Source: Ariolimax columbianus (taxonomy: Eukaryota; Mollusca; Gastropoda; Stylommatophora; Arionidae). From it: a stretch of DNA of 64,000 nt. The notes beneath the pieces were generated by a model. It was not told the origin of the DNA. It did not search any database and saw only the letters and a list, made by a program, of their open reading frames with translations. Shown here piece by piece: positions 34,215 through 45,800 of this stretch. Both the position numbers and the translations under genes were made by a program. The first letter of the stretch is position 1, and every line of letters begins with the position of its first letter. The DNA is taken from contig JAVGWX010000001.1 of assembly GCA_036924085.1 (NCBI GenBank), forward strand, positions 638,603 to 702,602. Reading direction: 5' to 3'.

Positions 34215-34470
34215 ATGAAAAGTTTCAAACCAAAGTGACGTTTGCAGCACGCCTAGTGACGTTTGCAGCACGGCCTAATGACGTTTGTAGAGCGTGCTAG
34301 TGAAGTATGTATAGCGAGGAAGTGACGTATGCAAGTAGAGCGGCCAATTGACGTTTGTATATCGTTCTAGTGACGTTTGCAGCACGGCCTAATGACGTTT
34401 GTAGATCGTTCTAGTGACGTTTGCAGCACGGCCTAATGACGTTTGTAGATCGTTCTAGTGACGTTTGTGT
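34215..34470 (+). repeat. ~22/44-bp array, GACGTTTGTAGA family, locus 1
   Basis: Units with TAATGACGTTTGTAGA and AGTGACGTTTGCAGCAC. The same core recurs at 36095-36190 and 37855-38475, so this minisatellite family occupies three separate sites within 4.3 kb. Confidence 0.9.
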
Positions 34471-35225
34471 ACCAGAGCCGGTTGATTTGATGGAGCTGTC
34501 GCAGACGGGAAAGGGGTCTTCTCTATTCTATTTCACTCTACACTCTAAACAAATTCAAGTAACACTAAATATAAACACAATACTACATATTATTTAATCA
34601 AGAAGAACTGCCAACTATAAAATCTCTGACAACTTAATTTCTAAAATTCTTTCTCTCACCATTTATACGTCACCATACCCTATTCTATTAATCTGGTCTG
34701 CTGCGATCGAACTTAGTTGCGGATTGCCGCTGATGGTAAAGTTAGTAGGATTTGAACCCAGGTATGACGTCCGTTGCCTTGTACCTCTTAGTCGGCGGTA
34801 GATCAAAATGGCATCAGTGTGGTCAGGATATACTCCATGAAATATGATCCTTGGATCACTGTAAACCTGCCTCTAGCTACGACTGACGACTTACTTTCAC
34901 TTAATCAAGATAATGTCGACGTGATCAGTGGGACTGCGTCACTATGATGAATGGAAGAACTGGAAAACAGTCTCTATAAGCTACTGACGACTTGCAATCA
35001 CGACCACTACGTAATATGAGGGTGGTTACCTTGTTTGCTGCGTGTCTATCTCAAGTGCCTCTCTTCGTCGCCTAAATATCAACTCAAATCTGCTTCAACT
35101 GCATATATTTGTCGCCTGCCCTCCACGGAGCATCTCTTTCCAATTTACCTCTATCGCTTAAGTGAAATATTCTCTCTGTCTCTGAAGTGAAATGTTCTCT
35201 CTCTGTGGTTCTCAACTCAAATCGC
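34471..35225. other. No gene seen
   Basis: AT-rich sequence without recognised coding or repeat structure. Confidence 0.5.
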
Positions 35226-35415
35226 CTTAACTGCAATGCCCTCTACTGAGCGTCTCTCTCGAAAGTGTTCGCATCTAATCTCTGAAGTCGTCTTTTCTGT
35301 CCGCCGCCTACACTCCACTGAGCGTCTCTCTCGAAAGTGTTCGCATCTAATCTCTGAAGTCGTCTTTTCTGTCCGCCGCCTACACTCCACTGAGCGTCTT
35401 TCGAATACCTTCTCA
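35226..35415 (+). repeat. 72-bp array, ~2.5 copies
   Basis: Two full copies and a partial one around CTCCACTGAGCGTCTCTCTC. Related shorter fragments lie at 35130 and 35480. 35520-35840 shows no gene. Confidence 0.9.
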
Positions 35416-35844
35416 AGTAATGATTGAAGTGACATGTTCTCTCTCTGTGTCTATCTCATATCATGTCTACCCCTGTCGTCTGCTCTCCACTGAGCGTCTC
35501 CTTCCAATGTCTTCTCAAGCAATGATACCCATTGTTGTTGTTATACCCATGTCTCTCCGCGACGGGATTTATATATTCGATCTGCCTCCAAGATCACGTG
35601 ATTTCCAAAACCGAGCGCGTGTTGGTCCGTCTGCTTGCTATTAGCCCCCATCCTATTGGCGTGGTTCCCAGACGACGCGGGTTTGTCGGCGACAACAAGT
35701 CGACGCGTCACTAACCACTTTCGTTCTAGGTGTTGACACGTGGCCTGTAACTTATGTCAGGTTACGTCGTTGTTCTATTTGGTTACTCAAATTCTGACGG
35801 GATTGAGTTCAGCTGCACTGGCTCAAATCTCATGAAGAAGAAAT

Positions 35845-36070
35845 AAATGGTTGTCTAAGCTCCTACCTATATATTGGTCTAAGTTCTTACCTTTATATTG
35901 GTCTAATCTCCTACCTATATATTGGTCTAAGCTCCTACCTATATATTGGTCTAATCTCCTGCCTATATATTGGTCTAAGCTCCTACCTATATATTGGTCT
36001 AATCTCCTGCCTATATATTAGTCTAAGCTCCTACCTATATATTGATCTAAGCTCCTACCTATATATCGTC
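35845..36070 (+). repeat. 24-bp array, ~9 copies
   Basis: Unit CTCCTACCTATATATTGGTC plus TAAG or TAAT. AAG and AAT variants alternate, a two-unit higher-order pattern. Confidence 0.95.
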
Positions 36071-36094
36071 TCTAGAGCTAAGATCCGTTAACTT

Positions 36095-36190
36095 TTGTAC
36101 GACCTAATGACGTTTGTTGAGCGGGCTAATGACGTTTGTAGGCCGGTAAAGTGACGTTTGTAGAACGGTCAACTGACGTTTGTAAAGCGG
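36095..36190 (+). repeat. GACGTTTGTAGA family, locus 2
   Basis: About four 20-22-bp units (TAATGACGTTTGTTGAGCGG and variants) of the family also at 34215 and 37855. Confidence 0.85.
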
Positions 36191-36892
36191 GATCACAGAG
36201 AACCAGCCAGTGAGGTGTATCATAAAATACCAGGGATCACAGAGAACTAGTAAGGTGTACCACAGAATACCAGGGATTACAGAGAACCAATCAGTAAGGT
36301 GTACCATAGAACCCCAGAGATCACAGAGAACCAGTCAGTAAGGTGTTCCATAGAACCCCAGGGATCACAGAGAACCAGTCATTAAGGTGTACCATAGAAC
36401 ACCAGGGATCACAGAGAACCAACCAGTAAGGTGTACCATAGAACACCAGGGATCACAGAGAACCAACCAGTAAGGTGTACCATAGAGCACCAGGAATCAC
36501 AGAGAACTAGTAATGTGTACCATAGAACCTAAGTGATTACAGAGAACCAACCAGTAAGGTGTACCATAGAACACCAGGGATCACAGAGAACCAACCAGTA
36601 AGGTGTACCATACAATACCAGGGATCACATACAGAGAACCAGTAAGGCGTACCATAGAACACCAGGGATCACAAAGAACCAGCCAGTAAGGTGTACCATA
36701 GAACCATAGGGATCACAGAGAACTAGTAAGGTGTACCATAGAACCCCAGGGATTACAGAGAACTAGTAAGGAGTACCATAGAACCCCAGGGATTACAAAG
36801 AACCAACCAGTAAGGTGTACCATAGAACCCCAGGGATTACAAAGAACCAACCAGTAAGGTGTACCATAGAACACCAGGGATCACAGAGAGGC
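36190..36892 (+). repeat. ~44-bp array, ~16 copies
   Basis: Unit AGGGATCACAGAGAACCA + CCAGTAAGGTGTACCATAGA, with 34-38-bp deletion variants lacking ACCAACC. No coding frame. Confidence 0.95.
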
Positions 36893-36894
36893 GA

Positions 36895-36971
36895 CCTTTG
36901 TTCCAAGAGTCGCCAGCCCAATCTCTCCTGCCCTTAATGCCCATGCTCTAACTGGAACTGTCACACAGACT
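36895..36971 (+). mobile_element. LTR-like element, 3' tail only (copy 4)
   Basis: About 77 bp (TTTGTTCC..AGTCGCCAGCC to ACTGGAACTGTCAC) matching the 3' end of the elements at 5401-6576 and 13111-14311. The rest of the element is absent; the 44-bp array adjoins it. No gene seen from 36972 to 37284. Confidence 0.7.
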
Positions 36972-37284
36972 CCGCCACCGATTCCCTATCCGAGACAAAG
37001 GATGGTTTCCCCACTCTCAGGTCGGCCTTAATCCCCCACACCCACCCCCACCACCTTTCGTTAACGTCGTTTTCTCGACAACAGATCAGATCAGCACAGC
37101 TGTACGAATCGCTGCATTCCTTCAACTGCTGCAACTGTTACATGTTTTTTATTAGGTCAACCTCAGCCATGATTATCCCAATGATGTGAATCGCTGTTTC
37201 CACCCAGCTACTGTCATCTTAAATCTCTCTTTGCTCGACGTCTGTTCTTGTTGAGCCCCTGGTCTGCATACGTCAGGATCCAGC

Positions 37285-37745
37285 TTTAATAACTGCATGG
37301 TTCTAAAACTGATCTAGCACCCAACCTCTTGGTTCTAAAACTGATCTAGCACCCGACCTCTTGGTCATGGTTCTAAAACTGATCTAGCACCCAACCTCTT
37401 GGTTCTAAAACTGATCTAGCACCCAACCTCTTGGTTCTAAAACTGATCTAGCACCCAACCTCTTAGTTCTAAAACTGATCTAGCACCCAACCTCTTGGTT
37501 CTAAAACAGATCTAGCATCCAACCTCTTGGTTCTAAAACTGATCTAGCACCCAACCTCTTGGTTCTAAAACTGATCTAGCACCCGACCTCTTGGTCATGG
37601 TTCTAAAACTTATTTAGCACCCAACCTCTTGGTCATGGTTCTAAAACTGATCTAGCACCAAACCTCTTTGTTCTAAAACTGATCTAGCACCAAACCTCTT
37701 TGTTCTAAAACTGATCTAGCACCCAACCTCTTGGTCATGGTTCTA
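37285..37745 (+). repeat. 32-bp array, ~13 copies
   Basis: Unit AAAACTGATCTAGCACCCAA + CCTCTTGGTTCT. A longer 38-bp variant adds CATGGTT at four positions. Confidence 0.95.
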
Positions 37746-37854
37746 GAAATTCCAGTTCACGCAATTTAATTGTCGTAAATCTGATGTTGGGTCGGAAATC
37801 TGTTTTGGGGGTTGGAAATCTGTTTGTGGGAAATCTGTTTCACTATGTAGATCG

Positions 37855-38475
37855 AGCTAGTAACGTTTGTTGATTTGGCTATTGGCGTTTGTAGAGCGGG
37901 CTATTGACGTTTGTAGAGCGGGCTATTGGTGTTTGTAGAGCGTGCTATTGGTGTTTATAGAGCGGGCTATTGGTGTTTGTAGAGCGGGCTATTTACGTTC
38001 GTAAAGCTAGCTTTTTACGTTTGTAGAGCGGGCTATTGGGGTTTATAGAGCGGGCTATTGGTGTTTGTAGAACAGGCTATTGGTGTTTGTAGAGCGGGCT
38101 ATTGACGTTTGTAGAGTGGGCTATTTGTGTTTGTAGAGCGGGCTATTGGTGTTTGTAGAGCGAGCTATTAACGTTTGTTGAGCGGGCTATTGGTGTTTGT
38201 AGAGCGGCCTATTTACGTTTGTTGAGCGGGCTATTGACGTTTGATGATTTGGCTATTAACGTTTGTAGAGCGAGCTTGTGACTTTTGTAGAGCGGGCTAT
38301 TGACGTTTGTTAAGCGGGCTATTGACGTTTGTAGAGCGGGATATTGACGTTTGTTAAGCGGGCTATTGACGTTTGTAGAGCGGGCTATTGACGTTTGTTG
38401 AGCAGGCGAGTAACGTTTGTAGAGCGGGCTAGTCACGTATGTAGCGCAGGCTAGTCGCGTATGTAGAGCTGGCAA
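37855..38475 (+). repeat. 22-bp array, ~28 copies, GACGTTTGTAGA family, locus 3
   Basis: Unit TTTGTAGAGCGGGCTATTGA + CG, with GTGTTT, ACGTTT and TTGAGC variants. The largest of three loci of this family. Confidence 0.95.
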
Positions 38476-38524
38476 TGGCTACTAATGTCTGAGTGCTTAG
38501 ATCTCCAGTCTCTCACGGTAGTCG

Positions 38525-38755
38525 TCAAGTTCAGGTCTCCACGCTCCAGTCAAGTTGAGGTCACTCGCTCCAGTCAAGTTCAGGTCTCCACGCTCCAGTC
38601 AAGTTCAGGTCACCCGCTCCAGTCAAGTTCAGGTCACCCGCTCCAGTCAAGTTCAGGTCACCCGCTCCAGTCAAGTTCAGGTCACCCGCTCCAGTCAAGT
38701 ACAGGTCTCCACGCTCCAGTCAAGTTCAGGTCTCCACGCTCCAGTCGTCCCATCT
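38525..38755 (+). repeat. 24-bp array, ~9 copies
   Basis: Unit TCAAGTTCAGGTCACCCGCT + CCAG, with an AGGTCTCCACG variant at both ends. It ends about 210 bp before the amine oxidase start. Confidence 0.95.
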
Positions 38756-38967
38756 GTAATGAGGTAGATGTATGTCCCTGTTAGTAAGGGAATGGAAACT
38801 TGGAAGAGAGTTGGTTACGTCACCCAACAGAGCAATAAATTATACTTGGTACAATGACTTCAACACGTTATCCTCGACTACACCATTTTCTGTTGAACAA
38901 CCGTAACCTGCCATTATGTCTAGTGGCTCGCCAATCAATTCATGAAGATTTTTCTCTCATTTCAGAA

Positions 38968-39570
38968 ATGGACAAAGTGAGTAAGGCGCGGCGACAGGTG
39001 GGGGTGTGGCGAACCAGCACCTTCATCCTCGGCGTCCTGGCTGTAGGTCTGGTAATCGTCATCGTCTACTTGGCGACCAGGGAAGAGAAGCCCAGCACAC
39101 CTGTCTGCGGGGCTACGAGCAGCGCCAGGAAGAACCCCAACACGGTGGACCTGAGTGAGCCCAACAACCCAAGCCCGTTCCACGACCTCACGAAGCACGA
39201 GATGAGACAGCTGCGCGCTTATCTGGAGAATCATCCAACGATCCACGCCACCCCGGCAGAGTCGGCACAGTTGGAGAACAGCTACATTTATATGATGGAT
39301 CTTTTTCCCGCCCGCAAGTCTGACATCCTGAGCTACCTGGATAATGGTGGGCCTGAGCCAGCCCGCCACGCGCGTGTCATCATGTACCGTGGGGATCTGA
39401 CCCCGCCCGTCGTGGAAGAGTACGACTGTAGCCCACTGCCCAACGTGCAGGACTGTAATCTCATTGTGTCTGACAAGAGGAGGAACCCCGTGGAGTTCTC
39501 GCTCAGGCCCATCGGCCTCCTGGAGTACAAGGCCGTCTACGACAGCATCTTACAGGAGGTCGACAGAAAG
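38968..39570 (+). CDS. AOC: Amine oxidase exon 1 (signal anchor, N-terminal domain)
   Basis: 201 codons, ending phase 0 at AAAG|GTCAGA. MDKVSKARRQVGVWR is the cytosolic tail, followed by a hydrophobic segment FILGVLAVGLVIVIVYLA. Then come a short stalk and the first amine-oxidase N-terminal domain (FHDLTKHEMRQLRAYL, ARHARVIMYRGDLTPPVVEE, GLLEYKAVYDSIL). A clean acceptor (TTTCTCTCATTTCAG, AG at 38964-38965) lies two bases before the ATG, so a non-coding 5' exon probably exists upstream. The exon is GC-rich against repeat-rich surroundings. Its frame stays open to 39672 inside the intron. Confidence 0.92.
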
Positions 39571-42500
39571 GTCAGACCTGCTCATTTGTTCACCTGCTCT
39601 CTTGCTCACCTGCTCACCTACTCTCGTGCTCACCTGCTCTCCAGCTCACCTGCTCACCTGCTCTCCTGCTAACCTGCTCTCTAGCTCACCTGCTCACCTG
39701 CTCTCCTGCTAACCTGCTCTCTTGCTCACCTGCTCTTCAGCTCACCTGCTGTCCTGCTAACTTGCTCACCTGCTCACCCGCTCTCCTGCTAACTTGCTCA
39801 CCTGCTCACCTGCGTATCTGCTCACCTGCTCTTCTGCTCGCCTGCTCTCGTGCTCACCTGCTCTCCTGCTCGCCTGCTCTCATGTTTTTAAATAGTTGAG
39901 ATGATTTTGTTGTGTTATTTATTTGAGTTATGATGGAGTCTGTTACAAGCTCTCTTGTGTTAAGAATCGACATCACTTGTGCCATATGCACTCATCAATT
40001 TCAGAATGGCGAGGGTAGTGTAAATTGCTATACAATAGTTAAATGATAGAAAAGGAAAGGGCCCTAGGGGTTATAGTAGATCATACAGGTAAGTTGAGTG
40101 AGCAAGTCCAGGTAGCAGTGAAAAAGACAAATAAAATGTCTGGTATGGCTTGGCTTGGCTTCGTTCGTTCTCAATCTCCCGCTACCAAACCCTGAAAGGG
40201 CTTAAGTAGCAGAATGTAGTCCAGAGAACAGAATGCGTTGTGTCGTAGTTTACAGGTTGACTGCGATATTTGCACCTTTCGGCCCAACACATCCGACTTC
40301 AGCAAACATTTTTTTAGTATCGGGTTAGCATTCCCTGTTCGATCCCTTCTCCTTAGCCAGTCTGCCTTGCTGCAGCCTGTTATCCAGGATCAACGCGTGG
40401 AGGTGTAGAAGTGTCTTGGTAGCTCCAATGTTAGGTATGATAAAAAGAAATATTAAACATAGGAGAAAGGAAGTGATAGTCAAACTGTATTTTAGTTAGA
40501 CCTAGATTGGAGTACTGTGTACAGGTGTGGAGTCCTTATCATAGAGGGGATATAAACATACTGGAAAGAATACAAAAAAGAGCGACAAAGCTGATAGTGG
40601 CATTCCAGAATTACAGTTATGAAGAAATAATCAGAAAAACCGGCCTACAGTGTCTAGAAGAGAGAAGAATTCGTGGTGACTTAATACAGGTTTATAAGAT
40701 GATCAGAGGAATGGATAAATTAGACTATAACAAGTTTTGTTTTAATACAAACACCCACAAGAACAAGAGGGCACAGCTACAAGTTGACTAACGAGAGGTC
40801 CAGATTAGATATTAGGAAATATCTTTTTGATCAGAGGGTGGTGAATTCTTGGAATGCATTGCCACAGGAAGTAGTGGAGGCAAGGACAAATAATGCATTT
40901 AAGAACATTGGATGCGCATAGCTTTTAGAGAAAGGTAATGTAAATCAAACTGGTTGTATACAGACTCTGCGGGGTTTTCTAAACCAGTATAAAGACGTTA
41001 AGTGATAATTTCTTTAGCTCGATACCACTCCTGCTCTTTGGTAAGACCCATAGGCCCTCACCTCCTTTAGAATGGCGAGAGGGAGTGAATACTGAGAGTT
41101 TCTTAAGCTCGTTAGCTGAACACGTTTATGTTCCGTCCTCTGAGGTGTCTCCCTCCCTGCTCGAACCTGTTAGTCTGAGGTGTCTCCCTCCCTGCTCGAA
41201 CCTGTTAGTCTGAGGGGTCTCCCTCCCTGCTCCAGCCTGTTAGTCCGAGGTGTCCCTTCCTGCTCGGACCTGTTAGATTTGCCTTCTGTTGATCGTCGGG
41301 GGCAGCTATAACAGTGCCATCATGCACGAGGAGGTGTTGAATCACTTCCATGTCATTGCCTCCATCTCCAGTATCCCTGCCGCTGAGGCCTTCAAGGTGT
41401 CGGCGCTTTCATAATGCCATTCATGGACTATGATGTTAGGTCAAGACACGCTCCTACTTTCCTTAGGACGTCTGACGCCTCTATATCCGCTTTCCATGTG
41501 CATGCCATAGCCACAGCAGTTCCTTCGGAAGGATAGAGAGCCTGAGACTTTTACTGTCCTGATGAACGAAATGTTAGAGCAGCCATCTTAAAGATGACGT
41601 CACTGCGCCTATCTCGTCTCATACAGCAGGCTTCTATCATGTGTGCCCTGGTGCGTCCAGTAGCGACCTTGACCTCAGGAGGCTTCTATCATGTGTGCCC
41701 TGGTGCGTCCAGTAGCGACCTTGACCTCAGGCAGCTTCTGTCATGTGTGCCCTCGTGCGTCCAGCAGCAACCTTGACCCCACTCTAGTAGAGAAGCCTCG
41801 ATTTCACCTCACAGATCAGAACCACGGCTATATCATTATCACGTGTATTATCACTTATCAGTTGCTTAAGCCCGTGACCAGGCTTCCTGTTAGACTGGTC
41901 TCTACATCGCCAGGCCAGGTTGATGATGTTGACCTAGTGGTAGTCTGACCTTTAATCTCCAGTGTTGATCCAGTCCTCTCATTTGACTAAAGCCTCTACC
42001 GCGCTCACTTGACCAATCATCTTCTCTCTACGCGCGTCATCCATGACACGGCTATCGTCACGTGTTCCCATTATGTCTACAATGTTCACGTGTAGCGGAG
42101 ACCTACTTCTACGACCAGCCACGTGTAGCGGAGACCTACTTCTACGACCAGTCACGTCTGGCGCAGACCTACTTCTACGACCAGTCACGTGTAGCGGAGA
42201 CCTACTTCTACGATCAGCCACTTGTAGCGGAGACCTACTTCTACGGCCAGCCACGGAGTCGTGTCTCTCTGCTACAAGGCTGACACAAGACACGGAGTCG
42301 TGCCTCTCTGCTACAAGGCCGACACAAGACACGGAGTGGTGTCTCTCTGCTACAAGGCCGACACAAGACACGGAGTCATGTCTCTCTGGTACAAGGCTGA
42401 CACAAGACACGGAGTCGTGTCTCTTTGCTACAAGGCTGACACAAGACACAGCGGTCAGTTACGGCGGGGAAGAAAGGCCCTGGACCGTCTATAAAGGTAG

Positions 42501-42839
42501 TCCTACTACCTCTGGGCCGCTCGTAGCAAGCGTATCGCTTTTTGTAGAACTGTCACGTTCTGTCGGGATGACCTGATCTACGTCACAAACAAAACAATAT
42601 AGGGCATGTCTACCCTGGCACGTGACGACTGGTTTTTGTGGACCACGTGATGTCTACCCTGGCACGTGACGTCTGGTTTTGATGGACCACGTGATGTCTA
42701 CCCTGGCACGTGACGTCTGGTTTTGATGGACCACGTGGTGTCTACCCTGGCACGCGACGTCTAGTTTTGATGGACTACTAGAAAAATAGACAGAGAGAGA
42801 GATAGAGACTGAGTCAGAGATACAGAAAGAAAGAGAGAT

Positions 42840-42875
<36 letters not shown>

Positions 42876-45800
42876 TGACAAACAGAGAGAGACAGAGAGA
42901 GAAAAACAAACAGTGAGAGACAGAGAGAAAGACGTATGTACATAATAGACCTATTGCTGAACTGATTAGGTCCTTGAACTGTTTGCAGGTAGGTTACATA
43001 CTGCGCGAGAGTTACGGAACTTCCTATGTGAACTGTCCAAGCAGTGAATGCTTCCGGTTCTACCCGTCCCCAGTAGCTACCAACCTGGTTGGGGATATCA
43101 ACAAGCGCCGCCTCTGGATGTGGGCCGACTATCCAGTGGAATACTATGTTCTTCATCCGGTGGACTTTGGAGTCTTGGCCATCTTGGACGGATCTAAGCC
43201 CCAAGATTTTAGAGTTGACAAATTATGGTACCACGGCAAGCTCTACAACAGCGTAGACGATCTAATCAACTTCTACAACTCTAGCAGGTAAAACAGCTGT
43301 TTGTGTTTTGTATGGGTTAAAACAGCTACTTCCGGTTTGTAGCTTGTATGGGGTAAAACAGCTACTTCCAGTTTGTAGTTTGTATGGGGTAAAACAGCTA
43401 CTTCGGGTCTGTAGTTTGTATGGGGTAAAACAGCTACTTCCGGTTTGTAGTTTGTATGGGGTAAAACAGCTACTTCCGGTCTGTAGTTTGTATGGGCCTG
43501 GCGAGTCATTGGTTAACTGTTACTAGCAAGTCATATTTGGATGTTTGTCATAATTATAATTGCGCTCTGCAAGCGAGGATGGCAGTACACGGCGTGGGAC
43601 ATGTTAGCGGCCGACGGCGTGGGACTTGGTCTGTGACATGTTAGCGGCAGGCGGCGTGGGACTTAGTCTGTGACATGTTGGCGACAGGCGGCGTGGGACT
43701 TAGTCTGTGACATGTTAGCGCCTTTTTCTGGACGGTTCTATCTTAGTAGGACCGCTCGTGGTACACATTAGGTGGATAGCATTGTTGTGCTCTTGTACAT
43801 TATGTACGTTCAGGTAGTCCGGCGTCAGTGGTTATGTTCTGCTCAGCGATGTTAGCATGTTGTGTGATAGTAGTGCGCCAGGTGGAGCGGTCCTGTGACA
43901 TCAAATGTTGGAATTGTTTTAAGACACTTTCAGTCGTGGAATGATGGCCGTCTGTTTTAAGACACTTTCAGTCGTGGAATGATGGCCGTCTGTTTTAAGA
44001 CACTTTCAGTCGTGGAATGATGGCCGTCTGTTTTAAGACACTTTCAGTCGTGGAATGATGGCCGTCTGTTTCAAGACACTTTCAGTCGTGTAATGATGGC
44101 CGTCTGTTTTAAGACACTTTCAGTCGTGTAATGATGGCCGTCTGTTTTAAGACACTTTCAGTAGTGGAATGATGTCCGTCTGTTCCGAGCTGACTTGTGA
44201 GAATATGTTTTGAGACGCATGGATCTGACAAAGACAGAATATGTCTGTTCTGTTCAATCTGGTCTGTTTTGTTCTATCTGGTCTGTTCTGTTCTGTTCTC
44301 TCTGGTCTGGTCTGTTATGTTCTATCTGGTCTGTTCTGTTCTATCTGGTCTGTTCTGTTCTATCTGGTCTGTTCTGTTCTATCTGGTCTGTTCTGTTCTG
44401 TTCTATCTGGTCTGAGCTTTTCAGCGTGCTGATGCTTGAGAGGCCTTAAGTAATGGGCCTATTACCCTGACAGTTGACCCCGTGTAGCTTAGGGGGACAG
44501 CTCACCTGGACATGGTCGAGCTTACCTGGACATGGTCGAGCTTACCTGGACATGGTCGAGCTTACCTGGACATGGTTGAGCTCACCTGGACATGCATGAG
44601 CTCACCTGGGCATGGTTGAGCTCACCTGGGCAAAGTTGAGCTTACCTGGACATGGTTGAGCTCACCAACCAATGTCACGAACCGAATTCACAATCCGATA
44701 TCACAAGCGGACACAAGCCGACGTCACAAGCTGATGTCACAAGCCGACGTCACAAGCTGATGTCACAAGCCGATGTCACAAGCTGATATCACAAGCTGAT
44801 GCCATAAGCGGACGTCACATGACGACGTCACAAGCCAACACAAGCCGACGTCACAAGCTGTTGTCACAAGCCGACGTCACAAGCCGATGTCACAAGCTGA
44901 CACAGCCGATGTTACAAGCCCACACAAGCCGACGTCACAAGTCGACGTCACAAGCCGACACAAGCTGATGTCACAAGCCGATGTCACAAGCTGACACAAG
45001 CCGACGTCCCAAGCCGACACAAAACGACGTCTCAAGCCGACTCAATCCGACGTCACAAGCCGACACAAGCTGATGTTACAAGCCGACGTCACAAGCCGAC
45101 GTGACAAGCCGACATCACAAGCCAACGCCACAAGCCGACATCACAAGCCGACGTCACAAGCCGACGTCAGAAGCCGACTTCACAAGCCGACATCACAAGC
45201 CGACGTCACAAGCCGACTTCACAAGCCGACATCATAAGCCGACGTCACAAGCCGACATCACAAGCCGACATCACAAGCCGACGTCACAAGCCGACATCAC
45301 AAGCCGACGTCACAAGCCGACGTCACAAGCCGACTTCACAAGCCGATGTCACAAGCCGACGTACTATCACGGAACTGACTGACAACTGGGATGGACGTTT
45401 TAGCCAGCTGAATTTCGTTATGATTTTTCAGTGCCCATTCCTGTTGACAGTTTTCAAAGGTTTTAGTCGTGTGCCAGGCCAGATGATGTCTCTTCTGCTG
45501 CAGACATGCACACAGCTGGAGGGCAGACAATGTGCTGCAGATATTAATAGAGGAGACCCATCTTAAAGAAAGAAAAGGATCAGAAAAAGGCCACCAGTTA
45601 CAGACCAATACAATAACCAGCTGTGTCTGTAAGACAAGGGAGAGGATGCTCAACAGAAGACTGAAATGGTCCCTAGAAACAGAGAAAATACTAATACCAG
45701 AACAGGCTTAGAGAGTGTAGCAGCACAGACGACCAGATCACATACCTGTTCCAAATTGGTAAGGACGCCTTCCAAGAAAGTGTGGAAAGAATAACTAATG

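Noticed and set aside
38854..38967. Upstream in-frame ATG extending the amine oxidase by 38 residues
   Set aside because: A strong acceptor ends at 38965 and the ATG at 38968 gives a normal short cytosolic tail before the anchor. The extension would lie in the intron. Not fully excluded.
42654..43204. Minus-strand Ser/Leu frame across exon 2
   Set aside because: Antisense of the GA tract and of a well-supported + strand exon.
44470..44500. tRNA-like GTGTAGCTTAGGGGGACAGC
   Set aside because: No matching acceptor stem or TψC arm follows. The next sequence is the 20-bp array.
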